Assembly (NCBI RefSeq): GCF_009861505.1
Contig: NZ_WTFT01000003.1
Span: 23,384-87,383, forward strand
From: Pseudomonas izuensis
Lineage (GTDB): Bacteria > Pseudomonadota > Gammaproteobacteria > Pseudomonadales > Pseudomonadaceae
Direction of reading: 5' to 3'
Length of the DNA: 64,000 nucleotides
The notes under the pieces are model-generated. The model had not been told where the DNA came from. It searched no databases and saw only the letters and a list, made by a program, of their open reading frames with translations. This document shows positions 7,675-17,747 of the stretch, in pieces. Numbering within the stretch: the first letter of the stretch is position 1; every line of letters starts with the position of its first letter. Made by a program: the position numbers and the translations under genes.

Positions 7675-10498
7675 TGAGGGCCTCCTTGATGCGTGCAGAA
7701 GTGATAGGCAGGTCGCGGACACGTTTGCCGATAGCGTGGGCCACGGCGTTGCCGATGGCACCCACCACCGGAATCATCACCACCTCGGCGATGCCCTTGG
7801 ATGGATCGCTCGGCGACAGCGGCGGCAGGATTTCCGCGGTCTGTTTCCATACCGCCACGTGCCGCGCCATCGGCAAGCGGTAACGGTTGAAGTTCCAGTC
7901 ACCCTCCCCCGGCCCACCTTCGTACAGCGGCATTTCCTCCATCAGCGCGTGGCCGATGCCCATGGCGATCCCGCCTTCGATCTGGCCCTTGACCAGTTCT
8001 TCCACCAGCACCCGACCGCACTCGACCCACGAGTGATGATTGAGCACCGACACTTCTGCCGAACCTTTGTTGACCTTCACTTCCACCAGCGTCGCGACCG
8101 GACTGTAATAAGTCACCGCCGCGTTGTTCAGCTGGGTTGCCGGGTAGGCGATGTTCTGGCGATCCAGCAAATGGAAACCGCCGCTGCTCATCTGTGCCAG
8201 TTTCGCCTTCGGTGCACCGTCGCCGTACTTGACTGCCAGTCCATCGAGCGGCAAACGCTCACGCACGCCGTCGATGCTGAACTCGGCCTCGGCCCAGCTC
8301 CAACGGTTGAAACCGTGCACGGTGGCACCGGTCACCAGACCGCGCTCGTGGGCACGCTTGGCCAGCATCGCGAAAGGCAGCGGTTCCATGCCGTTGGCGG
8401 TGAGTTTGCCGTCGACCCAATGAGCGTCTTCGCGTCGCACCACATAAGGGTTGGCCTGACCGCCGTAAGGGCCTTGTCGCCAGATCTCCAGCGCTGCCGG
8501 CCACAGCCCGTGGTTGAACAGCACACGCGCCGCTTCACGGGTGGCGTGACTGAAGTAGTAGGCGGAGTTGGTTGCCGACGAGGCCGATGCAATCTTGCCG
8601 ACCCAGCGTGGGTTGCGCAGGAAGTTGTCCTGTTCGGCCTGGCTCATGATGTAAGGGTTGCCGCCGGTGATCAGCTGCATTTCCTTCCAGTCGGTTTCAC
8701 CGGTCTTCACTTCATGCGCAGGCAGACCGAGGAAATCGGCCACGACCATCGCTTGCGAAGTGGACATGCCGGTGCCGATCTCGATGCCGATGTGACGCAG
8801 GTTGATACGCCCCTCCGCGGTGAATTCGATACTGGCCATCGGCGCTTCGGAACCGGTGCCGAAGTCTTTCTGGCAGATGGCAAAACCGACGCCATACCAG
8901 TGATCAGGGTCAGCCGCTTCACGCTGCATCTTGATCAGGTCGCGTTTTTTCCAGACCTCGTGTGCAGCGGCTTTGTCGAGAATTTCATGCAAACGCAAAG
9001 CACCCGCAGGGACCGCGCCCTGGGTGTTTTTCATGCCCGAACGCAGGGCGTTTTTGCGGCGCAGCTCAATGGCATCGATGCCGAGGCGACCGGCGATTTC
9101 ATCGACCATCATCTCGGTGGACGCCATGCTCTGCAGGGTGCCGTAGCCACGCATCGATCCGGCTTCCACGGCACGGGAATGGTAGGCGGTGACCTGCAGG
9201 TCGTTCTGCGGCATGTAGTAGATCGACTGCGCCGCCGTGGCGCCAACCGCAGCCACAGACGGGCTGTAGTTGATCCGGCCGCCACCGTCGACGCTCATCT
9301 CGGCGCGGAAAATCTTGAAGCTGTGATCGGTCTTATCCACCGCCAGCTGATAGCGGATGTCGAACGGATGACGCTTGATGCCGCTCTGGAACTGCTCGTA
9401 GCGGTCGTTGGCCAGACGCACCGGCACACCGGCACCGTACAAGGCCGCCAGCGCTGCGTAGTAAACGAAAATGTTGTGGTCTTTGGAGCCGTAACCGACG
9501 GTGTAACCGGGATGCATGTTGAGGTTGGCCAGGCCAAATCGCGACGGCGCGATCATCTTCGCGGTCTCTGTCGCGGCTTCCAGCGGGCACTGGGTCGCCA
9601 CCACAAAATGCAGGGTCTTGGTCGCCGGGTCGTACCAGCCGTTGCCGTTGTCCGGCTCCATTGCTGCTGGTTCGATCGATGGAGTCTTGTAGCGCTCGTC
9701 GAACACCAGCCAGTTGTCTGGCGGCGTGTCGATCTGCTGCTTCATGCGCTCAGCGTAGAACAGGCCGCGCTCGGTCAGGTTGCCGTGCAGGTTCGGCTGG
9801 GAATTCCACACCGGACGGCGGTTGCGCAGCATCGGGAACAGGATCGAATCCTTGAGGCTGGCGAACTCGTCTTCGTCTGCCGAGGTCGCGCCGCCGACAC
9901 GCACGTAGCGGAAGCTACCGTAGGGATCGCCTTCGTAGAACGGCACCTGAGCACCGTAGCGGATCGCTTTGTCGTTGAACTTGAGTTGGGCCTTGGCCTT
10001 GCGGAAACGCTCGAAGTCGTTCCAGATCAGGATCGCCACCGGGTGGCCGATGAACATCGGCACCTTGCCGGCCGGCAACAGTGGGTCGGGGGCGTGTTCT
10101 TCCGGAAAGACGATACCGTCCTTGACCAGGTCCTCGGCGGTGACGATGCGGTCCGGCTGCAACTCGGCGCCCAACCACGACAGGTCGTAGCCGTCGTAGA
10201 TACGGTCAGCCTTGATGGTTTTCAGCAGCATGGCGTGACCTTGCTGCTGCGGCCAGCCCGGCATGTCCTTGGCGCGGATGTCGCGGGCAAAGACCTTGCT
10301 GCCGCAGACCTTGGACAAGGCATCGTTACGGGCGCGCGCCTTGCCGTTGTTGCCAAGCCATTGCTCGGACGGCACGGTCACGCTGTTTTCCATCAAGGCG
10401 GCCAGCGCCTGGCTGCTCAGCGGTGTAAGCGTGACGCTCACACCCGCCACCAGCCCGCCCTGAAGGAACGAACGCCGGGATATTTCACGGTTGGACAT
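7667..10498 (-). CDS. Molybdopterin-binding catalytic subunit, IorB-like, Tat-exported
   Basis: This 943-residue protein belongs to the xanthine dehydrogenase / isoquinoline 1-oxidoreductase beta family. It begins with a Tat signal (SRRSFLQGG near residue 8). Characteristic segments include GTGMSTSQAMV in the middle and a C-terminal KGIAEVVMIPV, where the Glu near residue 905 aligns with the catalytic Glu of the usual GxGEPP motif. The family hydroxylates N-heterocycles or aldehydes with water-derived oxygen. No FAD subunit is present; the cytochrome replaces it. The native substrate is unknown. It is first in a four-gene operon, with the 5' region at 10499-10935. Confidence 0.85.
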   Translation of the reverse strand: MSNREISRRSFLQGGLVAGVSVTLTPLSSQALAALMENSVTVPSEQWLGNNGKARARNDALSKVCGSKVFARDIRAKDMPGWPQQQGHAMLLKTIKADRIYDGYDLSWLGAELQPDRIVTAEDLVKDGIVFPEEHAPDPLLPAGKVPMFIGHPVAILIWNDFERFRKAKAQLKFNDKAIRYGAQVPFYEGDPYGSFRYVRVGGATSADEDEFASLKDSILFPMLRNRRPVWNSQPNLHGNLTERGLFYAERMKQQIDTPPDNWLVFDERYKTPSIEPAAMEPDNGNGWYDPATKTLHFVVATQCPLEAATETAKMIAPSRFGLANLNMHPGYTVGYGSKDHNIFVYYAALAALYGAGVPVRLANDRYEQFQSGIKRHPFDIRYQLAVDKTDHSFKIFRAEMSVDGGGRINYSPSVAAVGATAAQSIYYMPQNDLQVTAYHSRAVEAGSMRGYGTLQSMASTEMMVDEIAGRLGIDAIELRRKNALRSGMKNTQGAVPAGALRLHEILDKAAAHEVWKKRDLIKMQREAADPDHWYGVGFAICQKDFGTGSEAPMASIEFTAEGRINLRHIGIEIGTGMSTSQAMVVADFLGLPAHEVKTGETDWKEMQLITGGNPYIMSQAEQDNFLRNPRWVGKIASASSATNSAYYFSHATREAARVLFNHGLWPAALEIWRQGPYGGQANPYVVRREDAHWVDGKLTANGMEPLPFAMLAKRAHERGLVTGATVHGFNRWSWAEAEFSIDGVRERLPLDGLAVKYGDGAPKAKLAQMSSGGFHLLDRQNIAYPATQLNNAAVTYYSPVATLVEVKVNKGSAEVSVLNHHSWVECGRVLVEELVKGQIEGGIAMGIGHALMEEMPLYEGGPGEGDWNFNRYRLPMARHVAVWKQTAEILPPLSPSDPSKGIAEVVMIPVVGAIGNAVAHAIGKRVRDLPITSARIKEALNG

Positions 10499-10838
10499 GG
10501 ATCATCCTCTGGGCGGTTATGGGGTCCGCCCTTCTGGTTATGTACTGGAATTCTCGAGTCTTGCAGAAGCCCTTCTTGACGGTTCAAGGGCTGAAATGAC
10601 AGTGCAAAGCTGACTGAAGGGTTAAGTTTATAGATTTACGACCTTGCGGAAAACTAAAAACTGACCAAAAGATCAAAAAACCGCGACTATTTGGCGCACT
10701 GTGGATTTCGGCAGACAACGAAACAAGATTCGCCCCGTCGCGCTTACGCGCAAATACGGCTCTATCTGAGGATAGACATGCAGAAAGGACTGACAGGAAA
10801 AATACAGGAGGGAAAAATCAAATTTCAGAAACAAAAAA
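10499..10838. promoter_or_regulatory. Leader and promoter region of the molybdenum hydroxylase operon
   Basis: This gap, which runs on to the tRNA-Asp terminator, must hold the minus-strand promoter. It has AT-rich tracts near 10625-10685 but no sigma54 site or long palindrome that I can identify. No coding region is convincing. Confidence 0.35.
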
Positions 10839-10862
10839 CCCCGGTCTTTCGACCAGGGTCTT
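10836..10862 (-). terminator. Terminator of the tRNA-Asp/Val cluster
   Basis: On the minus strand, CCCTGGTC-GAAA-GACCGGGG followed by six T residues terminates the tRNA transcript. Confidence 0.8.
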
Positions 10863-10935
10863 TGCTATCGACTCGAAGTAGCACTGATGGCTCTCTTCGT
10901 AGCTCCAAGGCGTTCAGCGGGCCTTGAGGCAGATA

Positions 10936-11012
10936 TGGCGCAGCGGACGGGACTCGAACCCGCGACCCCCGGCGTGACAGGCCGGTATTCTAACCGACTG
11001 AACTACCGCTGC
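10936..11012 (-). tRNA. tRNA-Asp (anticodon GTC), copy 2
   Basis: A 77-nt cloverleaf with acceptor GCAGCGG/CCGCTGC, anticodon GTC in CCTGTCACG, and encoded CCA. Its sequence is identical to the copy at 11105-11181. Confidence 0.95.
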
Positions 11013-11104
11013 GTATCGCTTTGGACTTTCGCCCAAGTAACTCGTTTGATTGAAAACTCAGTAGCTTTTCAATCTCGAACCAGGCGAACCTGACTCGGAA
11101 AATA

Positions 11105-11181
11105 TGGCGCAGCGGACGGGACTCGAACCCGCGACCCCCGGCGTGACAGGCCGGTATTCTAACCGACTGAACTACCGCTGC
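11105..11181 (-). tRNA. tRNA-Asp (anticodon GTC), copy 1
   Basis: A 77-nt tRNA with anticodon GTC and encoded CCA, the second gene of the Val-Asp-Asp minus-strand cluster. Confidence 0.95.
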
Positions 11182-11234
11182 GCGTCGGTGGAGGCATTTC
11201 AACCTACCTCTTGCTTTCGCAAGTATCTCGGGAG

Positions 11235-11310
11235 TGGTGGGTGATGACGGGATCGAACCGCCGACATTCTGCTTGTAAGGCAGACGCTCTCCCAGCTGAG
11301 CTAATCACCC
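11235..11310 (-). tRNA. tRNA-Val (anticodon TAC)
   Basis: A 76-nt cloverleaf GGGTGATTAGCTCAG... with anticodon TAC in GCCTTACAAGGC, T loop GGTTCGATCCC and encoded CCA. It is first in the cluster. Confidence 0.95.
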
Positions 11311-11428
11311 GTTTGCATCTCCGAGGCCGCGAAATTTACGCAGGTAACGAACCTAAGTCAATAGCAGGATTGAAGTTTTTCTGAAAAAGACAAAAATGTG
11401 TCATTCCGCATGAGCCTGGCCACCATCA

Positions 11429-11503
11429 GATCGCTTCGCGAGCTGGCTCGCCCCCACAGGGGAACGCGGTACACATGTGGGAGCGAGCCTGCTCGCGAAG
11501 GCG
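11429..11503. repeat. REPIN (GCTCGCGAAGG subtype)
   Basis: Inverted arms, TCGCTTCGCGAGCTGGCTCG against CGAGCCTGCTCGCGAAGGCG, lie between the SDR gene and tRNA-Val. Confidence 0.82.
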
Positions 11504-11536
11504 GCGGAACATTCAACATCAATGCTACTTGTCCGA

Positions 11537-12310
11537 TTACTCGCTGTAGATCATCTTCTTGGTCATGCCACCGTCCACCACAAACTCCTGCCCTGTGACG
11601 AAACCGGCATTCTTCGACAGCAGCCAGACCACCATCGCCGCCACGTCCTCGACCGTCCCTACCCTGCCCGCCGGATGCTGCGCATGATCGGCATCGGTCA
11701 GCGGCTCGGCACGGCGCACTGAAGGGTCGCGCGCATCGATCCAGCCCGGGCTGACCGCATTGACTCGAATTTCCGGCCCCAAGCTGATGGCCAAGGCATG
11801 GGTCAGGGCCAACAGGCCGCCCTTGCTTGCCGCATACGCCTCGGTATCGGGTTCCGATTGCCCGGCGCGGGTCGAGGCAAGATTGACGATCGCCCCGCTG
11901 TGGGCGCGAAGGTATGGCGCGCAGTGCTTGGCCAACAGCATCGGCCCACTGAGATTGACCGCCAGCACCCGATTCCAGTAAGCCAGATCGAGACTTTCCA
12001 GGGTGGTGTTGTGCGGATCGGCAACCGCCGCATTGCACACCAGCGCATCCAGACGCCCGAATTGCCCCAGCACCTCGGCAACACCCAAGGCGACCTGCGC
12101 CTCATTGGAGACGTCCATGGCGATGAACCAGGCGTTGTCGCCGAGCACCTTCGCCACCTTCGACCCTCGCACCCGGTCCAGATCCGTCAGCACCACTTGC
12201 CAGCCTTCACTGATCAGCCAGGCGGTAATGCCCAGACCAATGCCCCGCGCAGCGCCGGTCACCAGCGCTACACGGCCATTGGAGGCGGTTGGCGTGGACA
12301 ACTCGATCAC
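11537..12310 (-). CDS. SDR-family NAD(P)-dependent oxidoreductase
   Basis: This 257-residue classical short-chain dehydrogenase has the [10 protein letters not shown] cofactor motif near residue 18, the NAAVAD segment (NNAG equivalent), and the catalytic Tyr and Lys in AYAASKGG with a Ser upstream (NLASTR). The C-terminus ends in [14 protein letters not shown], a typical SDR substrate-loop ending. The start is GTG at 12310, overlapping the metZ stop by four bases (GTGA), so it is translationally coupled to metZ. The substrate is unknown. It follows metZ at this position in P. aeruginosa as I recall, suggesting a conserved but unexplained link. Confidence 0.82.
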   Translation of the reverse strand: MIELSTPTASNGRVALVTGAARGIGLGITAWLISEGWQVVLTDLDRVRGSKVAKVLGDNAWFIAMDVSNEAQVALGVAEVLGQFGRLDALVCNAAVADPHNTTLESLDLAYWNRVLAVNLSGPMLLAKHCAPYLRAHSGAIVNLASTRAGQSEPDTEAYAASKGGLLALTHALAISLGPEIRVNAVSPGWIDARDPSVRRAEPLTDADHAQHPAGRVGTVEDVAAMVVWLLSKNAGFVTGQEFVVDGGMTKKMIYSE

Positions 12311-13518
12311 AAGGCAGCCAACCCGCGCGCCAGGTCGGCTTGCAGGTCTGCCACGTCTTCCAGACCGACCGCGATGCGGATCAGGCTGTCACGAATCCCC
12401 GCGGCTTCACGCTCTTGCGGCGCAAGACGGCCATGGGAGGTGGTGCTCGGGTGTGTAATGGTGGTTTTGCTGTCGCCCAGGTTGGCGGTGATCGAAATCA
12501 GTCGGGTTGCATCGATAAAGCGCCAGGCGCCCTCTTTGCCGCCCTTGACCTCGAAACTCACCACGGCGCCGAAGCCCTTCTGCTGACGCTGGGCCAATTC
12601 ATGCTGCGGATGGCTCTTGAGGCCCGCGTAGTGGACTTTCTCGATACCGTCCTGCTGCTCCAGCCACTCAGCCAACTGCTGGGCGTTGGCGCAATGCGCC
12701 CTCATGCGCAGATTCAGGGTTTCCAGCCCCTTGAGGAAGATCCAGGCGTTGAACGGGCTCAAGGTCGGCCCAGCGGTACGCAGGAAACCCACCACTTCTT
12801 TCATCTGCTCGCTGCGACCCGCCACGACACCGCCCATGCAACGTCCTTGCCCGTCGATGAACTTGGTGGCCGAATGCACGACGATGTCCGCGCCCATTTT
12901 CAGTGGTTGCTGCAACGCCGGAGTGCAGAAGCAGTTGTCGACCACCAGCATCGCGCCTTTGGCGTGAGCGATTTTTGCCAGAGCCGCGATGTCCACCAGC
13001 TCGGCCAGCGGATTGGACGGCGATTCGACGAACAGCAATTTGGTGTTGGCCTTGATCGCCGCATCCCAGCCGGACAAATCCGCCAGGGGCACGTAATCGA
13101 CTTCGACGCCAAAACGCTTGAAGTACTTCTCGAACAGGCTGATGGTCGAACCGAACACGCTGCGCGACACCAGCACATGATCACCGGCGCTGCACAGGCT
13201 CATCACCACGGCCATGATCGCCGCCATGCCGGTGGCGGTGGCCACGGCTTGCTCGGCACTTTCCAGGGCAGCAATGCGCTCTTCGAAGGCGCGCACGGTC
13301 GGGTTGGTGTAGCGCGAGTAGACGTTGCCCGGCACTTCCCCTGCAAAACGCGCGGCCGCGTCGGCGGCGGTGCGGAACACATAGCTGGAAGTGAAGAACA
13401 TCGGATCACCGTGTTCGCCTTCCGGCGTGCGGTGCTGACCGGCACGTACCGCCAGGGTATCGAACGCTACGCCTTCGAGGTCGCTGTCCAACCGACCGGC
13501 ATCCCAATCCTGACTCAT
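12307..13518 (-). CDS. metZ: O-succinylhomoserine sulfhydrylase
   Basis: This 403-residue PLP enzyme of the Cys/Met metabolism family converts O-succinylhomoserine and sulfide to homocysteine in direct sulfhydrylation. Seen motifs are SRYTNPT near residue 69, ESPSNP, the VDNCFCTP Asp segment, and [12 protein letters not shown] with the Schiff-base Lys. Length and motif spacing fit MetZ. Cystathionine gamma-synthase (MetB) is the related alternative, but context directly after purF is typical of pseudomonad metZ. It overlaps the downstream SDR gene by four bases and is separated from purF by a hairpin. Confidence 0.9.
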   Translation of the reverse strand: MSQDWDAGRLDSDLEGVAFDTLAVRAGQHRTPEGEHGDPMFFTSSYVFRTAADAAARFAGEVPGNVYSRYTNPTVRAFEERIAALESAEQAVATATGMAAIMAVVMSLCSAGDHVLVSRSVFGSTISLFEKYFKRFGVEVDYVPLADLSGWDAAIKANTKLLFVESPSNPLAELVDIAALAKIAHAKGAMLVVDNCFCTPALQQPLKMGADIVVHSATKFIDGQGRCMGGVVAGRSEQMKEVVGFLRTAGPTLSPFNAWIFLKGLETLNLRMRAHCANAQQLAEWLEQQDGIEKVHYAGLKSHPQHELAQRQQKGFGAVVSFEVKGGKEGAWRFIDATRLISITANLGDSKTTITHPSTTSHGRLAPQEREAAGIRDSLIRIAVGLEDVADLQADLARGLAAL

Positions 13519-13560
13519 GCTGTCACTCCTTCCCTATTCTCGTAAATTAAAAGCCAGATA

Positions 13561-13584
13561 CAAAACCGGCCCCTCAGGGCCGGT
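13561..13584 (-). terminator. Hairpin terminator after purF
   Basis: The stem ACCGGCCC / GGGCCGGT with a TGAG loop is followed on the minus strand by TTTTG. It separates purF from metZ. Confidence 0.65.
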
Positions 13585-13590
13585 AGAAAC

Positions 13591-15096
13591 TCAGTTGTTG
13601 TACAGATCGATGATCGCACTGACCGCCTGGGTCTTGACCTTCGAGGCATCATTACGTGCCTGTTCGATCTTGTTCAGGTAAGCCTCGTCGACATCGCCGG
13701 TGACGTACTGACCGTCGAACACCGCACAATCGAACTTCTCGATCTTGATCTTGCCGCCACCGACCGCTTCGATCAAGTCAGGCAGGTCCTGATAGATCAG
13801 CCAGTCGGCACCGATCAGGTCGGCCACGTCCTGGGTCGAACGGTTGTGCGCGATCAGCTCGTGAGCGCTCGGCATGTCGATGCCGTAGACGTTCGGGAAG
13901 CGTACGGCTGGCGCTGCGGAGCAGAAGTAAACGTTCTTGGCGCCCGCTTCCCGTGCCATCTGAATGATCTGCTTGCAGGTGGTGCCACGAACGATGGAAT
14001 CGTCCACCAGCATCACGTTCTTGCCGCGGAACTCCAGTTCGATGGCGTTGAGCTTCTGACGTACGGATTTTTTCCGTGCCGCCTGGCCCGGCATGATGAA
14101 GGTACGGCCGATGTAGCGGTTCTTCACGAAGCCTTCGCGGAACTTCACGCCCAGGTGGTTCGCCAGTTCCAGGGCCGCGGTGCGGCTGGTGTCCGGGATC
14201 GGAATGACCACGTCGATATCGTGATCAGGACGCTCGCGCAGAATCTTCTCGGCGAGCTTCTCACCCATGCGCAGACGGGCCTTGTACACCGACACGCCGT
14301 CGATGATCGAATCCGGACGCGCCAGGTAGACGTGCTCGAAAATGCACGGGGTCAGGGACGGGTTGGTCGCGCACTGACGGGTGTGCAGCTTGCCGTCTTC
14401 AGTGATGTAGACCGCTTCGCCCGGTGCCAGGTCGCGAATCAGGGTGAAGCCAAGCACGTCCAGGGACACGCTTTCGGAGGCGATCATGTATTCGACGCCT
14501 TCGTCAGTGTGACGCTGGCCGAACACGATCGGGCGGATGCCATGCGGGTCGCGGAAACCGACGATGCCGTAGCCGGTCACCATCGCCACGACTGCGTAGC
14601 CACCCACGCAACGGTTGTGCACGTCGGTGACGGCGGCGAAGACGTCTTCTTCGGTCGGCTGCAACTTGCCGCGCTGGGCCAATTCGTGTGCGAACACGTT
14701 GAGCAGCACTTCCGAATCGGAGCTGGTGTTGACGTGGCGCAGGTCGGATTCGTAAATCTCCTTGGCCAGTTGTTCAACGTTGGTCAGGTTGCCGTTGTGC
14801 GCCAGGGTGATGCCGTAAGGCGAGTTGACGTAAAACGGTTGAGCTTCGGCCGAGGTCGAACTGCCTGCGGTCGGGTAGCGCACATGGCCGATACCCATAT
14901 GGCCGACCAGACGCTGCATGTGACGCTGTTGGAACACGTCACGCACCAGGCCATTGTCCTTGCGCAGGAATAACCGGCCATCATGGCTGGTCACGATACC
15001 GGCAGCGTCCTGGCCGCGGTGCTGGAGCACGGTTAGCGCGTCATACAGCGCCTGATTGACGTTCGACTTACCGACGATACCGACGATGCCACACAT
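13591..15096 (-). CDS. purF: Amidophosphoribosyltransferase
   Basis: This 501-residue enzyme catalyses the first committed step of purine synthesis, making phosphoribosylamine from PRPP and glutamine. It has an N-terminal Ntn glutaminase domain with the processed nucleophile Cys2 (MCGIVGIVG) and a phosphoribosyltransferase domain with the PRPP motif [13 protein letters not shown]. The start at 15096 is fixed by the need for Met-Cys. The C-terminus carries an acidic segment ending in LYNN. It follows cvpA by 41 bases on the same strand, the conserved cvpA-purF arrangement of Proteobacteria. Confidence 0.96.
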   Translation of the reverse strand: MCGIVGIVGKSNVNQALYDALTVLQHRGQDAAGIVTSHDGRLFLRKDNGLVRDVFQQRHMQRLVGHMGIGHVRYPTAGSSTSAEAQPFYVNSPYGITLAHNGNLTNVEQLAKEIYESDLRHVNTSSDSEVLLNVFAHELAQRGKLQPTEEDVFAAVTDVHNRCVGGYAVVAMVTGYGIVGFRDPHGIRPIVFGQRHTDEGVEYMIASESVSLDVLGFTLIRDLAPGEAVYITEDGKLHTRQCATNPSLTPCIFEHVYLARPDSIIDGVSVYKARLRMGEKLAEKILRERPDHDIDVVIPIPDTSRTAALELANHLGVKFREGFVKNRYIGRTFIMPGQAARKKSVRQKLNAIELEFRGKNVMLVDDSIVRGTTCKQIIQMAREAGAKNVYFCSAAPAVRFPNVYGIDMPSAHELIAHNRSTQDVADLIGADWLIYQDLPDLIEAVGGGKIKIEKFDCAVFDGQYVTGDVDEAYLNKIEQARNDASKVKTQAVSAIIDLYNN

Positions 15097-15137
15097 GCGA
15101 CGCAACCCCTACTTAATGGATCTGAACTGAACACAAC

Positions 15138-15698
15138 TCACTGAGGCATTTTGGCCATCGGCAAGAGGTGCTCCTTGAACGGTATATCAGCGGGTACGCT
15201 GATTCCGCTGGCAAGCCACTGACTGCTCCACCCGAGAATCAGGTTTTTGGACCAGTCCGCGACCAATAGAAATTTTGGCACGAGCTGTGACTGTTGCCAC
15301 CACTCGTCGTGTTGTACCGGCCCCAGGCTCAACAGCCCGACCGCCACGACCACCAGCAACCCGCCACGCGCGGCGCCGAAGGCCATGCCGAGGAATCGAT
15401 CGGTCCCGGATAGCCCGGTGACGCGTACCAACTCGCCGATCAGATAATTGATCATTGCGCCAACCACCAGGGTGGCGACAAACATGATGGCACAGCCCGC
15501 GATCACGCGAGCCGAAGGTGTCTGGATATACCCGCCGAGGTACTCGGACAATGAACCACCGAACATCCAGGCAACGACTCCTGCGATGATCCAGGTCACC
15601 AGCGACAGTGCTTCTTTGACGAAGCCGCGGCTCAGACTGATCAATGCGGAGATGGCGACGATTGCAACGATCGCCCAGTCAACCCAGGTAAATGGCAC
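15138..15698 (-). CDS. cvpA: CvpA-family inner-membrane protein
   Basis: This 186-residue protein has about four membrane segments starting with FTWVDWAIVAIVAISALISL. CvpA was named for colicin V production and has since been linked to envelope stress and bile tolerance; its molecular function is uncertain. It lies immediately upstream of purF, with ATG at 15698. A 98-bp gap separates it from the upstream SPOR gene and could hold a promoter. The family assignment rests on length, topology and context. Confidence 0.92.
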   Translation of the reverse strand: MPFTWVDWAIVAIVAISALISLSRGFVKEALSLVTWIIAGVVAWMFGGSLSEYLGGYIQTPSARVIAGCAIMFVATLVVGAMINYLIGELVRVTGLSGTDRFLGMAFGAARGGLLVVVAVGLLSLGPVQHDEWWQQSQLVPKFLLVADWSKNLILGWSSQWLASGISVPADIPFKEHLLPMAKMPQ

Positions 15699-15796
15699 AG
15701 TGCAGCCTACAGACGGATAAGGCGGCGCATTTTAGCAGAGCCCATGCTGATCGGTAAGCTGCGATTGTCAGTGCATTTCAAATCAGGGCGATAGAT

Positions 15797-16456
15797 TTAG
15801 CCGCGCTCTGGCTGAAAGCGCACCACAAACCCCTTGAGGTTCTGCTGGCGGTTCAACAAGTCACGCAGACGATCGGCCTCGGCACGCTCGATCAGCGGCC
15901 CGACAAACACCCGGTTCTTGCCATCGGCAGAGCGGATATAGGCGTTGTAACCCTGGCTGCGCAGGGTTTTTTGCAGTTTTTCCGCACTTTCACGATTGGA
16001 CAGACTGGCCAGTTGCACCGACCAGCTGACCGACAGGCCATTGGCGTCCACGCGGCTTTGCGTGGTGTCGGGCTTGCCTGGCGCAGCCGTGATCGGCTGA
16101 GCAGGCGCTGTCGCCGGTTTAGCGGCCAGCGCCGGAACCGGAGCAGGTGTCACCGGCTTGGCAATTGGCGCCGGAGCGGGCACAGCCGGAGCAGTCGGCA
16201 CTGCCGGTATGTCCTGGGCAATTTCGTCGTCGCTCGGCACCGGTTCCTGAGGCAAGGCTTGCGGTTCAGGCACCACCACCGGCTCGACCTGCACTTGCGG
16301 CATCGCAGGCGCTTGTGGCGCAGCAGGGACGTCAACCGTCACCTGACGCTGCTCATCCTGACGGGAAAACAGCATCGGCAGGAAAATCACGGCCAGCGCC
16401 ACCAGAACCAGGGCGCCGACCATGCGCTGTTTATAGGCTTTATCCAGCAATGCCAT
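15797..16456 (-). CDS. SPOR-domain protein (DedD-like)
   Basis: This 219-residue protein has a short basic cytoplasmic N-terminus, one membrane segment near residues 12-28 (VGALVLVALAVIFLPMLF), a long Pro/Ala-rich periplasmic linker to about residue 135, and a C-terminal SPOR domain near 140-215 (WSVQLASLSNRESAEKL... VFVGPLIERAEADRL). SPOR domains localise to septal peptidoglycan lacking stem peptides. The layout is that of DedD, a non-essential division protein. The start at 16456 overlaps the end of folC by 17 bases. The linker is low complexity. Confidence 0.85.
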   Translation of the reverse strand: MALLDKAYKQRMVGALVLVALAVIFLPMLFSRQDEQRQVTVDVPAAPQAPAMPQVQVEPVVVPEPQALPQEPVPSDDEIAQDIPAVPTAPAVPAPAPIAKPVTPAPVPALAAKPATAPAQPITAAPGKPDTTQSRVDANGLSVSWSVQLASLSNRESAEKLQKTLRSQGYNAYIRSADGKNRVFVGPLIERAEADRLRDLLNRQQNLKGFVVRFQPERG

Positions 16457-17747
16457 CTGCCGCTTCCTCCGTGGAGCGCCGGGCCAGCCAATCCAGGGCC
16501 TCGGCGACACAATAAAATGATCCGAACAACAAAATTTCGTCGTCGCCCGTCGCCAGCGCGCACTGCCCTTCCAGGGCCGCGGCCACGCTGCCATAAGACG
16601 TAACTGAAGCACCGCGCCTGTGCAACGATTCGTACATTTCGCTAACCGGCCGCGCCCGCGGCGAATCCAGCGGTGCGACAGCCCAGTGCTCGACACTAGC
16701 ACTCAATTCGTCAACAACACCATCCAGATCCTTGTCCGCCAGCAACCCGAACACCGCCAGGCGCTTGCCGGCCGGCGGACGACTGGCCAGACGCCGGGCC
16801 AGATACTCTGCCGCATGGGGGTTATGCCCCACATCCAGCAACAGATTCAGACGCTTGCCTTGCCAGTCAAACTGCCGGCGATCAAGACGACCGACCACCC
16901 GCGTCGCTTGCAGCGCCTGGATAATCTGCGTATCCACCCAAGGCAAACCGAGCAGCAGATAGGCCTGCAACGCCAGCGCAGCGTTTTCCATCGGCAGATC
17001 GAGCAAGGGCAGATCGTGCAATTCGACCGCACGACCCTGGGCGTCGATACCGCGCCACTGCCAATTGTGCTCGGTGATCCCGAGATCAAAATCGCGCCCA
17101 CGCAGGAAGAACGGGCAATTGAGCTCGCGCGCTTTATCCAGCAGGGGTTGTGGAGGATTCAGGTCACCACAGAGCGCAGGCGAGCCCCGGCGAAAGATGC
17201 CGGCCTTCTCGAAGGCCACGGATTCACGGGTATCACCCAGGTAGTCCGCATGGTCGACGCCGATGCTGGTGACCAGCGCCATGTCGGCATCTACCACGTT
17301 GACTGTATCCAGACGCCCGCCCAGACCAACTTCCAGCACCACGGCATCAAGCCCGGAGCGTTGAAACAGCCAGAACGCCGCCAGGGTGCCCATCTCGAAA
17401 TAGGTCAGGGAAGTGTCGCCGCGCCCCGCCTCGACCGCAGCAAAGGCCTCGCACAACTCGGCGTCAGTGGCTTCGACGCCATTGACCTGCACCCGCTCGT
17501 TGTAACGCAGCAGGTGCGGGGAATTGTAGACACCGACTTTCAGGCCCTGAGCCCGCAGCAACGAGGCCACGAACGCGCAGGTGGAGCCTTTGCCGTTGGT
17601 GCCGGTGACCGTGATCACCCGAGGCGCCGGCTTGCCCAGTCCCATGCGGGACGCTACCTGTTGCGAGCGCTCAAGGCCCATGTCGATGGCCGAAGGGTGC
17701 AACTGCTCAAGGTAGGCGAGCCACTCGCCAAGGGTACGTTGGGTCAT
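16440..17747 (-). CDS. folC: Bifunctional dihydrofolate/folylpolyglutamate synthase
   Basis: This 435-residue Mur-ligase-family enzyme adds glutamate to dihydropteroate and to reduced folates. It has the ATP-binding loop [10 protein letters not shown] near residue 48, the omega-loop region with [13 protein letters not shown], and the central [14 protein letters not shown] motif with the catalytic His. It overlaps accD by four bases (ATGA) and the downstream SPOR gene by 17, so accD-folC-SPOR are tightly coupled. The operon pairs malonyl-CoA synthesis with folate metabolism as in other gammaproteobacteria. Confidence 0.95.
   Translation of the reverse strand: MTQRTLGEWLAYLEQLHPSAIDMGLERSQQVASRMGLGKPAPRVITVTGTNGKGSTCAFVASLLRAQGLKVGVYNSPHLLRYNERVQVNGVEATDAELCEAFAAVEAGRGDTSLTYFEMGTLAAFWLFQRSGLDAVVLEVGLGGRLDTVNVVDADMALVTSIGVDHADYLGDTRESVAFEKAGIFRRGSPALCGDLNPPQPLLDKARELNCPFFLRGRDFDLGITEHNWQWRGIDAQGRAVELHDLPLLDLPMENAALALQAYLLLGLPWVDTQIIQALQATRVVGRLDRRQFDWQGKRLNLLLDVGHNPHAAEYLARRLASRPPAGKRLAVFGLLADKDLDGVVDELSASVEHWAVAPLDSPRARPVSEMYESLHRRGASVTSYGSVAAALEGQCALATGDDEILLFGSFYCVAEALDWLARRSTEEAADGIAG

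Noticed and set aside
7736..10579. A 947-residue plus-strand open frame opposite the molybdenum hydroxylase
   Set aside because: High GC makes long antisense frames common. The protein is rich in His and Arg with no recognisable domain, and the minus strand encodes a clear enzyme.
10499..10838. A sigma54 promoter for the molybdenum hydroxylase operon
   Set aside because: No TGGC-N7-TTGC-type pair with correct spacing is present on the minus strand.
16150..16335. Alternative small frames in the Pro/Ala-rich linker of the SPOR protein
   Set aside because: Low-complexity GC-rich sequence opens all frames; only the main frame joins the membrane segment to the SPOR domain.
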